This document shows, one piece after another, positions 38,601 through 42,364 of a stretch of DNA of 64,000 bases (positions are counted from its first letter, which is position 1; each line of letters starts with the position of its first letter). The position numbers were made by a program, and so were the translations under genes. The notes below the pieces were generated by a model. It was not told where the DNA came from, did no database searches, and saw nothing but the letters and a program-made list of their open reading frames with translations. This stretch comes from Trebouxia sp. TZW2008 (taxonomy: Eukaryota > Chlorophyta > Trebouxiophyceae > Trebouxiales > Trebouxiaceae), in contig BDIU01000177.1 of the NCBI GenBank assembly GCA_002118135.1, positions 186,001 through 250,000 on the forward strand, read 5' to 3'.

Positions 38601-39357
38601 TTAATAACAGCATTTTTGTCCTTATGCTGAGTTGCTGTTACTCATGGATACCTGCAAAATAGAGTGCAGTGCTTGATTCCAAATTGCTTTGTCCTTACAT
38701 GCAGAATGACCTTATACCGAGGGTCCTTACAAGGACAAGTTGCTGCACCTGGTGTTTGACTATGATCTGCTTGATCCTGACAGGGATGTTTGGCAGCACA
38801 CCCAGCAGCAATCTGAGAGCAAAGTTGATCAGCAGCTTGCTGCCTGGCTTGCCACTGCTCTTTTGAGGTGCTTTAGCCTTTTTGGGAAGGGAGCTGTTCC
38901 TCAATTCAACGGTGAGATTCCTGATGGTGAACGGCAGCCTAAACTGCCAAGACATGGCAGCCTTGGCCACCTTGCTGGCGCTGCGTGAGTGGCCAAGGGA
39001 CACCTCGTTGATCTGCACATGTGCAATTGGGCCCTGCAGGGATGTCACAAAGATATTGCTAGTCTGCAGGGAACACACTCAAGGATCCTGCCAGAGAAAC
39101 AGGCCATGCCACACACCTGATTGATCTGTAGATGAATGCCCTGACATATCAGAGGCCCCACTGACTCGACTGTCAGCCGAAAACGTTTGTTTGACGCGGC
39201 AGCGGAGAGGAGCAAGCCAGCACAGCTGCATAGGTCAATATGCGTCAGCGAGGGATGTCGTGTTGGGCTTGCTGTCAGGCAGATTGTCCGCGTACCGCTT
39301 CAGGACAAAATACAAAAGCACCGCTCCGAACAGCGCTAGCACGAGCGACTGCAACAT
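415..39357 (-). CDS. SABRE: Giant BLTP2/Hobbit/SABRE/FMP27-family bridge-like lipid transfer protein
   Basis: Family knowledge: these proteins form long hydrophobic grooves from repeating beta-groove units and carry lipids between the ER and other membranes, usually the plasma membrane. Seen: an N-terminal hydrophobic anchor (MLQSLVLALFGAVLLYFVLK); an LPWWD motif near 24.76 kb matching the family's LPWWDK signature; a strand-rich block near 16.4 kb; a C-terminal VTYKG junction followed by an acidic-aromatic block; and a basic WGKKKGDKD segment where animal relatives end. The gene then continues into a disordered NPF-bearing tail of about 1,100 residues that I do not know from relatives. Resolved exons sum to about 4,000 residues, well above the roughly 2,200-2,600 typical of animal and plant members. 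Exons are 62-1580 bp. Start: ATG at 39357 opens the signal-anchor frame. Stop: TAA at 415-417. Exons between 35.2 and 34.2, 32.0 and 29.8, 28.0 and 25.6, and 21.0 and 20.3 kb are incompletely resolved. Confidence 0.88.
1105..1250. repeat. CTCA/TTCACTCA tetranucleotide-rich intron
   Basis: Irregular ACTCACTCATTCA-type repeats fill most of the SABRE intron between the last two exons (1089-1322). Same motif class as the GAGT array in CCR4. Confidence 0.75.
3475..3510. repeat. CTG microsatellite encoding glutamines
   Basis: GACTGCTGCTGCTGCTGCTG in plus orientation, read as a Q8-9 run in the SABRE tail. Confidence 0.85.
4801..4962. mobile_element. MITE copy 3 (degenerate left end)
   Basis: The right end CCTTTTAAGGACAAAACACTGTA and the interior (TTGTCCTTGCTCAGAGG, GCAGTCAGGACGCAGTGGTT, GTCCTTACAT) match the family. 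The left terminal repeat is eroded. Confidence 0.72.
5546..5740 (-). repeat. Exon-edge echo, donor side of exon 5701-5820
   Basis: The exon end and its donor (plus-strand view 5692-5740, CTACCTGCAGGGGGTCCTC) recur in diverged form at 5546-5592 in the following intron. Confidence 0.7.
6550..14073 (-). CDS. SABRE: SABRE/BLTP2 C-terminal conserved exons
   Basis: Exons in gene order: 14073-13853, 13092-12946, 12632-12517, 11858-11605, 10956-10820, 10419-10256, 9859-9726, 8699-8487, 7417-7259, 6699-6550. All phases chain. Content: a coiled-coil-like LLVRWGQEQSQAALQGLNAA; RFTLELDAIKWHLCQER and VGVMLDSMQNKDLSG; LIIQKIEVKDRQGLVGEAPG, then LELTVWSLVDVMVHPLGVHI; EYFFPKEDVAAKQRQQQW; a Gly/Ser linker; LLFVHFAINRVHCRVTYK joined to GAPFNIKDFKVLLD, then RWVDLFNRMKWDIIKSVLKS; and finally WPFGWGKKKGDKD. 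Each has a counterpart, in the same order, in the last third of animal BLTP2 (FYFAQARWRL, LTIQLTHQFF, VPLCVSYKG, WTWLDFAMAVKRD, KKSIFGRRK). Confidence 0.9.
7150..7190 (-). repeat. Exon-edge echo, donor side of exon 7259-7417
   Basis: ACCTTGAACTTGCAGGCC at 7161 repeats the exon end and splice donor seen at 7256-7285 (ACCTTGAACTTGCGGCC). The copy lies about 100 bp downstream of the real donor in gene direction. Confidence 0.75.
7505..7930 (-). repeat. Exon-edge echo, three acceptor-side copies of exon 7259-7417
   Basis: Copies at about 7505-7655, 7690-7770 and 7825-7925 repeat the first 70-140 bp of the exon including its acceptor region (shared plus-strand words TACACTTGGGC and AGCACCTTGAA). 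Identity to the exon falls with distance; the copies carry frameshifts and substitutions. Confidence 0.85.
8183..8358. mobile_element. MITE copy 1 (terminal inverted repeats, TA-flanked)
   Basis: About 176 bp. The left end TACAGCAACTTCTCTTTGTA and the reverse complement of the right end (TACATTGACTTCTCTTTGTA) match at 17 of 20 positions. Both ends begin with TA. The interior is rich in GTAAGGACA words shared with the other copies. No coding capacity. It lies in an intron of the lipid-transfer gene. Confidence 0.8.
8375..8425 (-). repeat. Exon-edge echo, donor side of exon 8487-8699
   Basis: The words CCTTGTAGGTGACTCG and GTGCACAAACAG at 8380-8425 repeat those at 8486-8540, which hold the real exon end. 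Confidence 0.85.
8780..9130 (-). repeat. Exon-edge echo, two acceptor-side copies of exon 8487-8699
   Basis: The block with GGGCTCCTCCC and TGACACA/TGAGACAC plus TGTGCAA occurs in the exon (8638-8700) and twice more, at about 8780-8905 and 8985-9125, in the upstream intron. Confidence 0.8.
9340..9725 (-). repeat. Exon-edge echo, two donor-side copies of exon 9726-9859 (period ~188 bp)
   Basis: The exon end plus donor (9718-9800) recurs at about 9530-9615 and 9345-9430, each with ACCTTGCTGCG/CCTTGCTGCAG, GATGAGTAGC-like words and a shared spacer. Confidence 0.85.
11030..11200 (-). repeat. Exon-edge echo of exon 10820-10956 with intact frame and acceptor
   Basis: The copy keeps a good acceptor (GGTGCAG) and an open frame starting EYFSLKEVAVAKQRQQQW, against EYFFPKEDVAAKQRQQQW in the presumed exon. 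The two diverge after about 26 codons. The copy's downstream GT does not give the phase of the real exon, so it is an echo or an alternative exon. Confidence 0.75.
11235..11540 (-). repeat. Exon-edge echo, donor-side copies of exon 11605-11858
   Basis: The real edge at 11600-11680 carries CTCACCCAAAGACTGTTGGC and a downstream CATGACATCAACCAAGGACC. Related blocks lie at 11230-11260 with 11360-11420, and at 11482-11530. Confidence 0.7.
12290..12510 (-). repeat. Intronic 96-bp tandem repeat next to exon 12517-12632
   Basis: GTATTTGCATGATACAAAGC at 12362 and GTATTTGCATGACACGAAGC at 12458 start two copies that both run through CATAGCAAGTG. A shorter relative lies further left. The array abuts the donor of the exon at 12517. 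Confidence 0.65.
13340..13800 (-). repeat. Exon-edge echo, three donor-side copies of exon 13853-14073
   Basis: The end of the exon (13850-13960, with CCTGTCATGGTCTAGCC) recurs at about 13690-13790, 13535-13640 and 13355-13470. Each copy carries TGTCATG/TGTCACGG, an ACTGGAAGAAG-like word and ATGTCAGCCA, with growing divergence. Confidence 0.88.
14105..14620 (-). repeat. Exon-edge echo, three acceptor-side copies of exon 13853-14073
   Basis: The exon start (13950-14075) recurs at about 14130-14240, 14310-14465 and 14510-14615. The shared words are GCGCTTCAAGG, GTTGGGCTGTCCTG, TGTGACTTGGC and GCAAAGGCCTGC. The middle copy keeps a long open frame. With the donor-side array this exon is echoed on both flanks. 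Confidence 0.88.
14901..19264 (-). CDS. SABRE: SABRE/BLTP2 exons of the third quarter
   Basis: Exons in gene order: about 19264-19091, 18294-18050, 17247-16988, 16577-16368, 16103-15994, 15607-15382, 15035-14901. Every junction agrees in phase, which is strong support. Content: SFVVSIASATLTQIAAHGK; CQVLVDLASRNALWGAAAHL, matching the family's LVDLRISWTTTNRD step; an acidic helix (KATNAEAEERTAAAYKHLVG); RVTFEVEVLHFQAYLQAELA with LLAAQKGRVEGRS, matching the LIELVNCQMVLRGAE and VSAAKAQ region; VAWLQVTDVGMEA; and EIRLIVPEIGVVMDAGEFE with LTDVISNVGMAQ, matching the [20 protein letters not shown] region. The donor at 16368 is CAG/GCAAGT, a GC-AG intron with no GT alternative that keeps frame. Confidence 0.88.
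15190..15245 (-). repeat. Exon-edge echo, donor side of exon 15382-15607
   Basis: GAGCCATGCCAACATTGCTG followed by ATGACGTCAGTCAGAACC repeats the exon end at 15384-15420 (GAGCCATGCCAACATTACTG, ATGACGTCAGTCAAGACC). Confidence 0.85.
15735..15795 (-). repeat. Exon-edge echo, acceptor side of exon 15382-15607
   Basis: GAGATGCGCAGCTGGACTTG at 15740 matches GAAATGCGCAGCTGAACTTG at 15570, just inside the exon start. Thus both edges of this exon are echoed. Confidence 0.75.
16150..16222 (-). repeat. Exon-edge echo, acceptor side of exon 15994-16103
   Basis: In gene direction the copy reads QAHVAHKVDPEAAAA, against QAHVAHTEVDPGAAVA in the exon, about 120 bp upstream of the real acceptor. Confidence 0.8.
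18340..18470 (-). repeat. Exon echo of exon 18050-18294
   Basis: The copy reads VLVNVASSNALWGAAAHLL against VLVDLASRNALWGAAAHLF in the exon, about 170 bp upstream, and is still open over about 40 codons. It could be an alternative exon. Confidence 0.85.
18890..18955 (-). repeat. Exon-edge echo, donor side of exon 19091-19264
   Basis: GGCAGAGGCAATAGACACCC at 18922 repeats GGCAGAGGCAATAGACACTA at 19131. Flanking words (GCTGCTGCCTACTGCGGGC against TTGCTGCTTGCCATGGGCC) are similar. Confidence 0.8.
20026..20290 (-). CDS. SABRE: SABRE/BLTP2 body exon
   Basis: An open stretch ending at TCTCAG/GTAAGC (phase 0). It reads VSLDQASGQLSSQQ, then HIAHYIAVIVSDRQANRVG and MGVQVEKLVISTQDADAVDG, which is strand-loop-strand groove sequence. 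The 5' border (about 20287) is a guess at a GACAG acceptor. Between this exon and 21044 at least one further exon is expected (a candidate reads VTMFNKTATTIARVSVNRLQ near 20.68 kb), but I could not fix its borders. Confidence 0.6.
20750..20980 (-). repeat. Exon-edge echo, donor-side copies of exon 21044-21223
   Basis: The exon end (21045-21120, TGTTCAGCCTTGGAGGCACC) recurs at 20750-20815 (TGCTCAGCCTTGGAGGCACC) and 20898-20975 (TGCTCAGCTTTACAGGCACC). Both continue with GGCCTGGGTTGG/AGCCTGGGCTGG and CATGAGCATGTT. Confidence 0.9.
21044..23737 (-). CDS. SABRE: SABRE/BLTP2 mid-body exons after the LPWWD region
   Basis: Exons in gene order: 23737-23584, 23319-23085, 22687-22575, 22220-22081, 21223-21044, all phase-compatible with each other and with 24700. 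Content: DFEFSLISGAKLEAMEVTQR and VAVATVRLAYGGKLIVETT; QYLFPLELP-type strands ending DHFKSTALDVDLQVIVG; an acidic DSDADADSPAIVFLGDNQ; then MIAVLQQPPMWLKFPVRFG; and finally DISVKAAPLDVVHYTVDIED. These align by pattern with the FRSENLNLSIKMDL, LLYSSTLRWMQNFW and QLQVHYWASF steps of animal BLTP2. The 23085 donor is placed at GTAG/GTTAGT, not at the nearer CAA/GTGATT, because only the former keeps phase. Confidence 0.85.
21245..21700 (-). repeat. Exon-edge echo, three acceptor-side copies of exon 21044-21223
   Basis: Copies at about 21310-21420, 21470-21560 and 21605-21695 share ACACCCCATTGGAGGG-like words, GGGCGCTGCCTT and GATGTCAAAGCTGCAGCA with the exon start at 21135-21232. A GATGGT microsatellite (21257-21305) sits between the exon and the first copy. 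Confidence 0.92.
21790..22010 (-). repeat. Exon-edge echo, two donor-side copies of exon 22081-22220
   Basis: The exon end reads FFSPLDRKRAPSTKLPRLFD. The copies read FAPLNRQRAFSTKLPQIFD (21945-22005) and FAPLNCKRAGFTSW (21800-21880). Confidence 0.85.
22925..23050 (-). repeat. Exon-edge echo, donor side of exon 23085-23319
   Basis: TCTTGAAATGGTCTGCAGGC followed by AGCATGGG and GGGCCTCTGGGTC repeats TCTTGAAGTGGTCTGCAGGT, AGCATGGG and GGGCCTCTGGGTC at 23122-23170 in the exon. The copy is about 160 bp downstream in gene direction and has lost its frame. Confidence 0.92.
23820..23940 (-). repeat. Exon-edge echo, acceptor side of exon 23584-23737
   Basis: About 100 bp at roughly 90 percent identity to 23638-23737 (shared TTGACCTGCAGCCGCTGAGT). 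The copy has an in-frame stop created near the acceptor (GACTTCTAG instead of GATTTTGAG), so it is a dead duplicate. Confidence 0.93.
24480..24545 (-). repeat. Exon-edge echo, donor side of exon 24700-24824
   Basis: GGCGTCCGTAGCAGTGATGC at 24487 mirrors GGCGTACGTAGCAGTGATGG at 24693, the end of the LPWWD exon. The copy reads HLVRRGSITATD against RFVWRGGIAITAT. Confidence 0.85.
24700..25563 (-). CDS. SABRE: SABRE/BLTP2 exons bearing the LPWWD signature
   Basis: Exons 25563-25327 and 24824-24700, phases 0 to 0 to 2. The first reads ASATSAQFYGTIAVGRQ, then KVYTDVHLEVQEANACYGPG. The second contains PKPPVLPWWDMMRFVWRGGI. Known family: SABRE, Hobbit and FMP27 proteins share LPWWDK followed by a hydrophobic L.HG strand, preceded by a W/YGP motif. 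Here K is M and HG is RG, but the spacing and the preceding YGPG agree. This is the strongest single family identifier in the window. The second exon ends with GIAIT and a GTACGC donor that joins in phase 2 to the next exon. Confidence 0.9.
24895..25050. repeat. CAAT microsatellite pairs with duplicated flank
   Basis: Two blocks of tetranucleotide CAAT repeats (24905-24925 and 25000-25040) both run into ATTTTACTGTCC, so the segment was duplicated together with its flank inside the intron. Confidence 0.7.
25150..25290 (-). repeat. Exon-edge echo, donor side of exon 25327-25563
   Basis: GATGGATTCCAGCCCTGGAC with CTTTTTTGCACTTCCAGGTG and GCGGCTGCCCTT repeats the exon end at 25330-25430 (GGCTCCAGTCCTGGTCC, CTCTTGCACTTCCAGGTG, ACGGCTGCCCTT). 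Confidence 0.85.
25600..26275 (-). repeat. Exon-edge echo, four acceptor-side copies of exon 25327-25563
   Basis: The exon start (25490-25570: CAATGGTCCCGTAGAACTGG, then GATGTAGCTGAAGCCAGCGG) recurs at about 25640-25700, 25810-25880, 25985-26075 and 26195-26265. Each copy includes the acceptor CTGCAG/GCTGCA region and a CCCCACTG/GCCCCACTG word. The leftmost is closest to the exon. Confidence 0.93.
26830..27900 (-). other. Unresolved stretch of the SABRE/BLTP2 gene
   Basis: Several short open stretches in gene orientation look strand-like, for example ALTGAQARFIVLPTDAVFTQAAVDFISRVD read at about 27.25-27.36 kb. No phase-consistent exon set could be built. The part at 27360-27620 contains a repeated motif (CACATGCATCAGCGCCCCC at 27367 and again at 27509), so echo copies probably complicate it. 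Confidence 0.4.
26855..26925. other. Telomere-type motif with palindrome
   Basis: TATAGGGTTTAGG, then TATAGGGTTTAAACTCTAAACC. This gives two units of the plant/algal TTTAGGG type, one arranged head to head (GGGTTTA...TAAACCC). It may be a telobox-like element or a trace of end-joining. It lies inside an intron. Confidence 0.6.
28010..28270 (-). CDS. SABRE: SABRE/BLTP2 helical linker exon
   Basis: A 261-bp exon, phase 0 at both ends. It reads AWFAVHGPMLQDLACQDAMW, then an acidic, alanine-rich loop and RVQSQQAALDALASERARQY. In animal BLTP2 the matching place holds a strand followed by a Lys/Glu-rich helix and then LYASLERKN-type sequence, so position and pattern agree. The donor is CAAGCAG/GTGAGG. 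The upstream intron is filled by six further copies of the first ~130 bp of this exon (28310-29255). The true acceptor is taken to be the copy that leads into the full exon. Confidence 0.8.
28310..29255 (-). repeat. Exon-edge echo, six acceptor-side copies of exon 28010-28270 (period ~162 bp, 324-bp higher order)
   Basis: The first ~130 bp of the exon recur near 28310-28430, 28485-28590, 28640-28750, 28795-28910, 28960-29075 and 29120-29245. The copies at 28633 and 28957 are near-identical and 324 bp apart, so pairs of units were duplicated together. Acceptor-like CAG and the words GTAGCAT and GACCATGTACTG are kept throughout. Confidence 0.93.
29639..29797 (-). CDS. SABRE: SABRE/BLTP2 exon before the helical linker
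   Basis: A 159-bp exon, phase 0 at both ends (acceptor GTGCTGCAG, donor ATGGAG/GTAAGC). It reads VLHQHLGLLKKPKTKIKRQ, a basic linker, then a clean groove strand pair ALLLPMELRLVLQGAEVIFE ending HHPME. In BLTP2 relatives a strand of this kind precedes a charged helical segment, and the next resolved exon supplies exactly that. Confidence 0.75.
29855..30033. mobile_element. MITE copy 2 (inverted orientation)
   Basis: TACAGTGAAACCTCCCTGTTAC at the left and GTCACTGTA at the right, both TA-bounded. The interior holds GTCCTTACAT words and CAGAGGGACCAATGCAGTCA, the reverse complement of the interior of copy 5. Confidence 0.82.
30100..31750 (-). repeat. Six tandem ~280-bp exon-like units inside the SABRE/BLTP2 gene
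   Basis: Six diverged copies start near 30170, 30450, 30730, 31000, 31280 and 31560, spaced about 270-288 bp. In gene orientation each unit carries a recognisable GLCLALKDLHAHR strand and an LLMISVQWALNWGHNPGLYY-like stretch. Two neighbouring units at a time stay open in one frame (31621-30989 and 30703-30152), because the spacing is often a multiple of three. It is unclear which copies are spliced as exons and which are decayed echoes. The 30.15-kb unit has a plausible acceptor (GGTCAG/GGTGG) and donor (CACAG/GTACCC). Confidence 0.75.
32008..32264 (-). CDS. SABRE: SABRE/BLTP2 body exon (acidic, strand-rich)
   Basis: The acceptor ATATCCGCAG/AT is in phase 1, completing an Asp codon with the previous exon. 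The donor GGGCAG/GTGAGC is in phase 0. The exon reads DWTHSEDEHAAAYARAGLPQ and later VVQATVSEVVLSLPHDQDFG, ending in an aromatic ERFCELWSKAFGQ. It sits just upstream of the sixfold ~280-bp repeat block. Assignment rests on phase and position rather than on a diagnostic motif. Confidence 0.65.
32606..34185 (-). CDS. SABRE: SABRE/BLTP2 largest body exon
   Basis: An open frame of more than 520 codons ends at a strong donor (CTAG/GTGAGC, phase 1) at 32606. The next exon begins at 32264 in matching phase. The left border is placed at a CTCAG acceptor near 34186 and is uncertain. The sequence alternates groove-like strands (VGITNLVAGYQTAVAVPAED, TLTASVQLHQLSISYQEA, RLIIRQICLSLNKKPLLQ) with serine/glutamine-rich loops. 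One loop carries two near-perfect copies of an AAPGSVQPSSSALSQ repeat, read at about 33070 and 32985. The helix-like DAVIAFCKAAADCAAIARRI may be one of the family's groove-spanning segments. No enzymatic motif is visible. Confidence 0.75.
34545..34600. repeat. CAG-type microsatellite
   Basis: AGCAGTAGCAGTAGCAGCAG repeats run through about 50 bp beside a SABRE exon. Probably intronic. Confidence 0.8.
34620..35015 (-). CDS. SABRE: Probable SABRE/BLTP2 exon, borders unresolved
   Basis: An open frame of about 130 codons in gene orientation starts near MSCLAVHMPDEIRVTSIASK and ends near a CACAG/GCAAGC junction at about 34.62 kb, again a possible GC donor. Composition is strand-like with polar/apolar alternation (SSDGQLTLKLQQLLAVQK), fitting the groove. 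Below the putative donor the frame runs into a CAG-type microsatellite encoding leucine/cysteine runs, which I take to be intron. No phase-consistent acceptor was found, so only the core is supported. Confidence 0.5.
35264..36214 (-). CDS. SABRE: SABRE/BLTP2 exon 7 with polyglutamine tract
   Basis: A 951-bp exon starts after CATCAG at 36215 and stays open to a CAG/GCAAGG junction at 35264, a candidate GC-type donor. The first part is groove-like (VSVPSICIQTSSLD, then VNVSRIQVDLHLLKADTKLG). The middle is low-complexity: a proline-rich linker read from G-tracts at about 36040-36080, and a run of about 16 glutamines at 35640-35690 flanked by further QQQ/LQKQLQ stretches. The second half returns to strand-like sequence. 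The Q and P runs probably form a flexible loop outside the groove. Reading through the GC donor would add about 80 residues before a stop, so the 3' border is less certain than the 5' one. Confidence 0.7.
36036..36085 (+). other. Strong G-quadruplex-type motif within coding sequence
   Basis: Four plus-strand G-tracts of 5-7 separated by 5-base loops (GGGGGGG, GGGGGGG, GGGGGG, GGGGG). On the minus strand this encodes the proline-rich PPSHPPGNPP linker of exon 7. The G-rich strand is the template strand. Confidence 0.85.
36291..36390. repeat. Dispersed repeat family B, copy 1
   Basis: GACGCTCAAGACAAGTCTGC, then CTAGCAATGTATGCTGG. Shared with copies at 38165 and 57783, all in introns. Confidence 0.75.
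36768..39357 (-). CDS. SABRE: SABRE/BLTP2 N-terminal exons 1-6: membrane anchor and first groove unit
   Basis: Exons, in gene order: 39357-39296, 39225-39117, 39063-38749, 38443-38320, 37650-37569, 36981-36768. All junction phases agree. Exon 1 is a hydrophobic helix followed by Lys-Arg, as expected for an ER-anchored N terminus. Exons 2-3 read FRLTVESVG, then IHLQINQ, then VTSLQGPIAHVQINEVSLG, the alternating pattern of the first beta-groove unit in BLTP2 relatives. Exon 3 ends with RIKQIIVKHQ. Exon 4 continues with IPRVEVSINSSRLSSK. The exon 1 donor is GTACGC, which is weak but gives the right phase; without splicing the frame stops after about 41 codons. The first two introns are short (54-70 bp); the third is already about 300 bp. 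Confidence 0.85.
37102..37304. repeat. Long intronic foldback (77-bp arms, 49-bp loop)
   Basis: Arm 37102-37178 and the reverse complement of 37228-37304 differ at only about six positions. The arms run GTGAGCATCAGAAACAGGC through CAACTCAGTCAGCAACC to GCTCTAGCACA. The element lies in the SABRE intron between exons 37569-37650 and 36768-36981. A third, direct-orientation relative of the outer part lies at 37343-37420 (ATCCCAAACAAGAAGCAGCT). The intron RNA would form an almost perfect hairpin. Confidence 0.92.
38165..38270. repeat. Dispersed repeat family B, copy 2
   Basis: GACGCTCAAGACAAGCCTGC, then CTAGCAGTATATGCTGG, ending in an ATT-rich microsatellite (TTATTACTATTATTATGG). Confidence 0.75.
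38640..38747. mobile_element. MITE copy 4 (truncated)
   Basis: TTGCTTTGTCCTTACATGCA and CGAGGGTCCTTACAAGGACA are shared with copy 3. The left half is missing. The right end reaches close to the donor of the lipid-transfer exon at 38749. Confidence 0.65.
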
Positions 39358-40766
39358 CTTTGATCACCACTGAGATGTCGGACAAGCTGTAGGTTGGGTG
39401 CTTTCTACGCATCACTTCCGGCATCAGATGAACTTGCAGACTCATTCAAAGCAATTGCTTGTAACATTGCGCAGTCCATCGCTTGACGCGTGCGCTGTGA
39501 CGAGTCCGGACCAACTTGGCAGGTCAACGTTTGGGCTTCTCGATGACTAAGCCCTGCACTAAGCCCCTGGTGCTTTGGAAGCAGGCATGCTACGATGAAT
39601 CCCACTCATGATCATGCCAGTGTGAATGAATTCAACGGCATTCTGCTGGCGAATTCACCAAAGCCAGTTTTACTAGCAGATTCATGCATGGTAGCCAACA
39701 CTACAGGCATGCAGCTGCGAGCAGCCATCGATGCATACAGATCTAGAGCTTTCGAGTGTTAATGTGGGCATCATCTATAAGCACTTGCTTGTCAAGCAAG
39801 AGAGCACAGAAGATCTGGAAAAGTTTGCATTTGGAGCTCAGCAGGTTTGCTGTTGTTCAAGGGCCCTGGCTGATGTGGCTTTGTCCCAATGCCGCACCAG
39901 GTGGTTGCAACTGGGCAAAACTACATGGCTTCAACCAGCTGTTAATTGTGATCAGAACTCACCGCAGGGGGTTTGGATTGCCTTGCTGCCGCTCGGGAGA
40001 TTGTGAATGAGAAGACTGTGACTCTAAGTTGTGACATTCTAGCAAAATGCGCTGTCATTCAAGTGGCAGCTGAAAGTCTGTTGTCTTCTGCTTTGACGTA
40101 TGTGGCAAGCTCCCATGCCCACGACCAATTCAGCGTCTTGCATAGAGCTTGATCAAAGGCGGCAAAGAGTGTTTGCCCAAGACCATTTTAAAACAGCTGC
40201 AGTGCTACTGCAGCTGCTGCACGAGATTATGGCTTGTGCACCCAGCTAGTGAAGCGCTAGGCGCAACATCAATACGTGTATCAACCTGGCGACGCGCCTG
40301 TTGCTGTAGGCGAAATTAGCACGTTACTTGCTCTCGTAATGGCGTCTTCCGCTGAGCCGGCTTTAGTTAAAAGGACACAGCGCGAAGCACAGTGAGCAAA
40401 CAGAACCCGCCCTTTCGTACTGGGTGTGTACTGCGAATCCAGCTTAATCCAGCTTCACACCGACAAGCCAGGGACCACGTCGCAAGGCGCACGCGTGCCA
40501 ACGAGCTCTGGCTCTGCCCGGCTTCTGTGCTCAAAGTCTTGGAATTTGAATTACTCAATTGACCGCAGCTTCTGTTGCAGCTGCATCGTCTTTCCGACAG
40601 CTGCTGTGTTTGCGATTCCCTACCCACAGTTTGACCTTCATATATTTGCCGATGCCGCGTGCACTGTCACTTCATTATCGCTCCAACCAGTCGGTGGTGA
40701 TCTGTTGGATTTGGTACAATCTGCATTGCTGTGCAGCTCTGTGTTGAGTCTGAATATTGTTTGAAG
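39358..40766. promoter_or_regulatory. Divergent intergenic region between SABRE and the secreted-protein gene
   Basis: About 1.4 kb between two genes transcribed away from each other; it should contain both promoters. No ORF with gene-like features was found. An AT-richer CATATATTTGCC at about 40640 lies about 120 bp before the plus-strand start and could be a TATA-like element, which is weak evidence. A short foldback-like CAGCTGCAGTGCTACTGCAG occurs at 40195. Confidence 0.45.
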
Positions 40767-41308
40767 ATGCAAAGGTCCGCCATGCAGTCGTCTGGTCTGG
40801 CTTTGGCAAGCGTAATGCTATGCCTGCTGGCGTTCAATGTTGCCGGTGAGTAGATTGCAGAAAGGCAGCTTGACCTTTATTGCATTTCCTCGTTCATGGC
40901 TGAGTTTGCCCGCTTCCTGCAGGGTCCCCCGAGTGCGGCTACTCTGATGCGCCTGTGCTCTGCGACAACACGCAATCGACTCCTGTGATCAATCTGGCTG
41001 ATTGCGCGCATGTCTCTTCCTACTTGAAGACCCTTGGGCAGCAGGGCCAGACCTGCGGCTTCAGGGAGAGCTATCACAACGGGCTGGGATGCACCTGGAT
41101 GAATACTTACGGCACCTGCACTGCAAGCATCTGCGGTATTTACGATCCAGGTTTCAACTGCACTGTTGCAGCTGATTACTTCACACGCGCCTATAGTGTT
41201 TGCGCCGAAACAGAGAAGACTCTTCCTGAGGGCTCTGTGACCTCATGCGAAGGGCCGATCATCAGTGTCACATACAATGGCGAGTACGAGCCAGTAGAGC
41301 ACAACTAG
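40767..41308 (+). CDS. Small secreted cysteine-rich protein
   Basis: Two exons, 40767-40845 and 40923-41308 (donor GCCG/GTGAGT, acceptor TTCCTGCAG, phase 1), encode 154 residues. Residues 1-27 form a signal peptide: polar start, hydrophobic core LALASVMLCLLAFNVAG, then a likely cut before SPECG. The mature ~127 residues hold ten cysteines (C-x8-C spacing near the start, then clustered CGF, GCTW, GTCTASICG, FNCTV) and two possible N-glycosylation sites (NCT; DNTQ is not one, so the second is doubtful). This suggests five disulfides and an extracellular or vacuolar place. I recognise no family. The intron is only 77 bp and free of echoes, unlike the large genes. An AATAAA at 41460 lies about 150 bp past the stop. 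Met6 (40782) is an alternative start. Confidence 0.8.
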
Positions 41309-42360
41309 AAAAACGCTGTCAGATTTGCAATATATGCTGAGTAGATTGAGTTTTGAAGTAGTAGCCAAAGAATGAAGCTGTGAACATGTCTTGGCATCAG
41401 CTTGACATGCAATGTTGCTATCAAAAGAACTGTATTGAATACCTAGCAGTTCAGCAGGCAATAAAGTAGCTTTGATGGCGCATGCCATGTATACTGAGAG
41501 CACCACCTCTGCGTCAGATAGGCAACAGACACCCCATGAGGATTTTCATGGCAGCCTGGAAGTCAGTACTTAGCAGTGCTGCATTCTATTGATTGATGAT
41601 TATCATAACTGATTGGGTAGACTCATTGATTGCAGTTGACTGCTAAAAGCTTTTGAAGAGGCATGCTGCTTAGGAACGCTGGCCGTTACTTTTAAAGCTG
41701 TGTTATCACAGCGGCCTAAATGTGTATTGTAAGCAGCAACTGCAACAACTACTGACCAGAGGCAAAGCAAGGACCATCTCAAATCAGCTGCATTTGCGAC
41801 GCTACTTCTGCATCCACTCTGCATAAATTGTGCATCTTGCTCACACTCTTGGGTTCCTTGACCTACTAACATTGAATGGGCTATGCGCGCTACAGCTTGC
41901 TGTAAGAATCGCGTACAGGTCGATGTGGGGCTGCTTGCGGCATTGTAGAATTGGTGCAATGTGAGCAAGTGATGTATGGGACGCAAAACGCGCCCAGCCT
42001 CATCGACCAAAGGAAGTTTTGTGATCAATGCAACAAGGACTTCGCTATAGCGCACTGTTCACGCCACAAGTGAAATGGGAACATGAAGCAACGCTTGTAC
42101 GAGACTTTGCAATCCAGCGCAGGTGCTGCACCTTATGCCGTGCTGACGCAGTCTTCAACAATCACCCCTGTCACAGGTGCTGCGGCAATACTGGGAGCTG
42201 TGCCAAATAATCAAGATCTACGAACAGTCCGCGGAAAGCTCAACATCGCACGCTGTGTCACCTGCTGCTGACGTCCCCTGTAAGTCTGCCAACACATGCT
42301 GACAGTAAGTCGATCCAGCAAGTCCTGCTGTGTTCCATAGCTGATAATGTTTGATACATT
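41309..42360. other. No gene identified
   Basis: The right part has an open plus-strand frame from an ATG at 42083 (MKQRLYETLQSSAGAAPYAV) of about 60 codons, which might be an exon of the tandem-unit locus that follows. On the minus strand 42055-41603 is open for 150 codons, but it lacks an ATG and any recognisable motif. Neither is supported enough to call. Confidence 0.35.
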
Positions 42361-42364
42361 GCAG

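Noticed and set aside
41603..42055. 150-codon minus-strand open frame
   Set aside because: It has no ATG, no recognised motif and no splice context. It might be a relic, but nothing supports a gene call.
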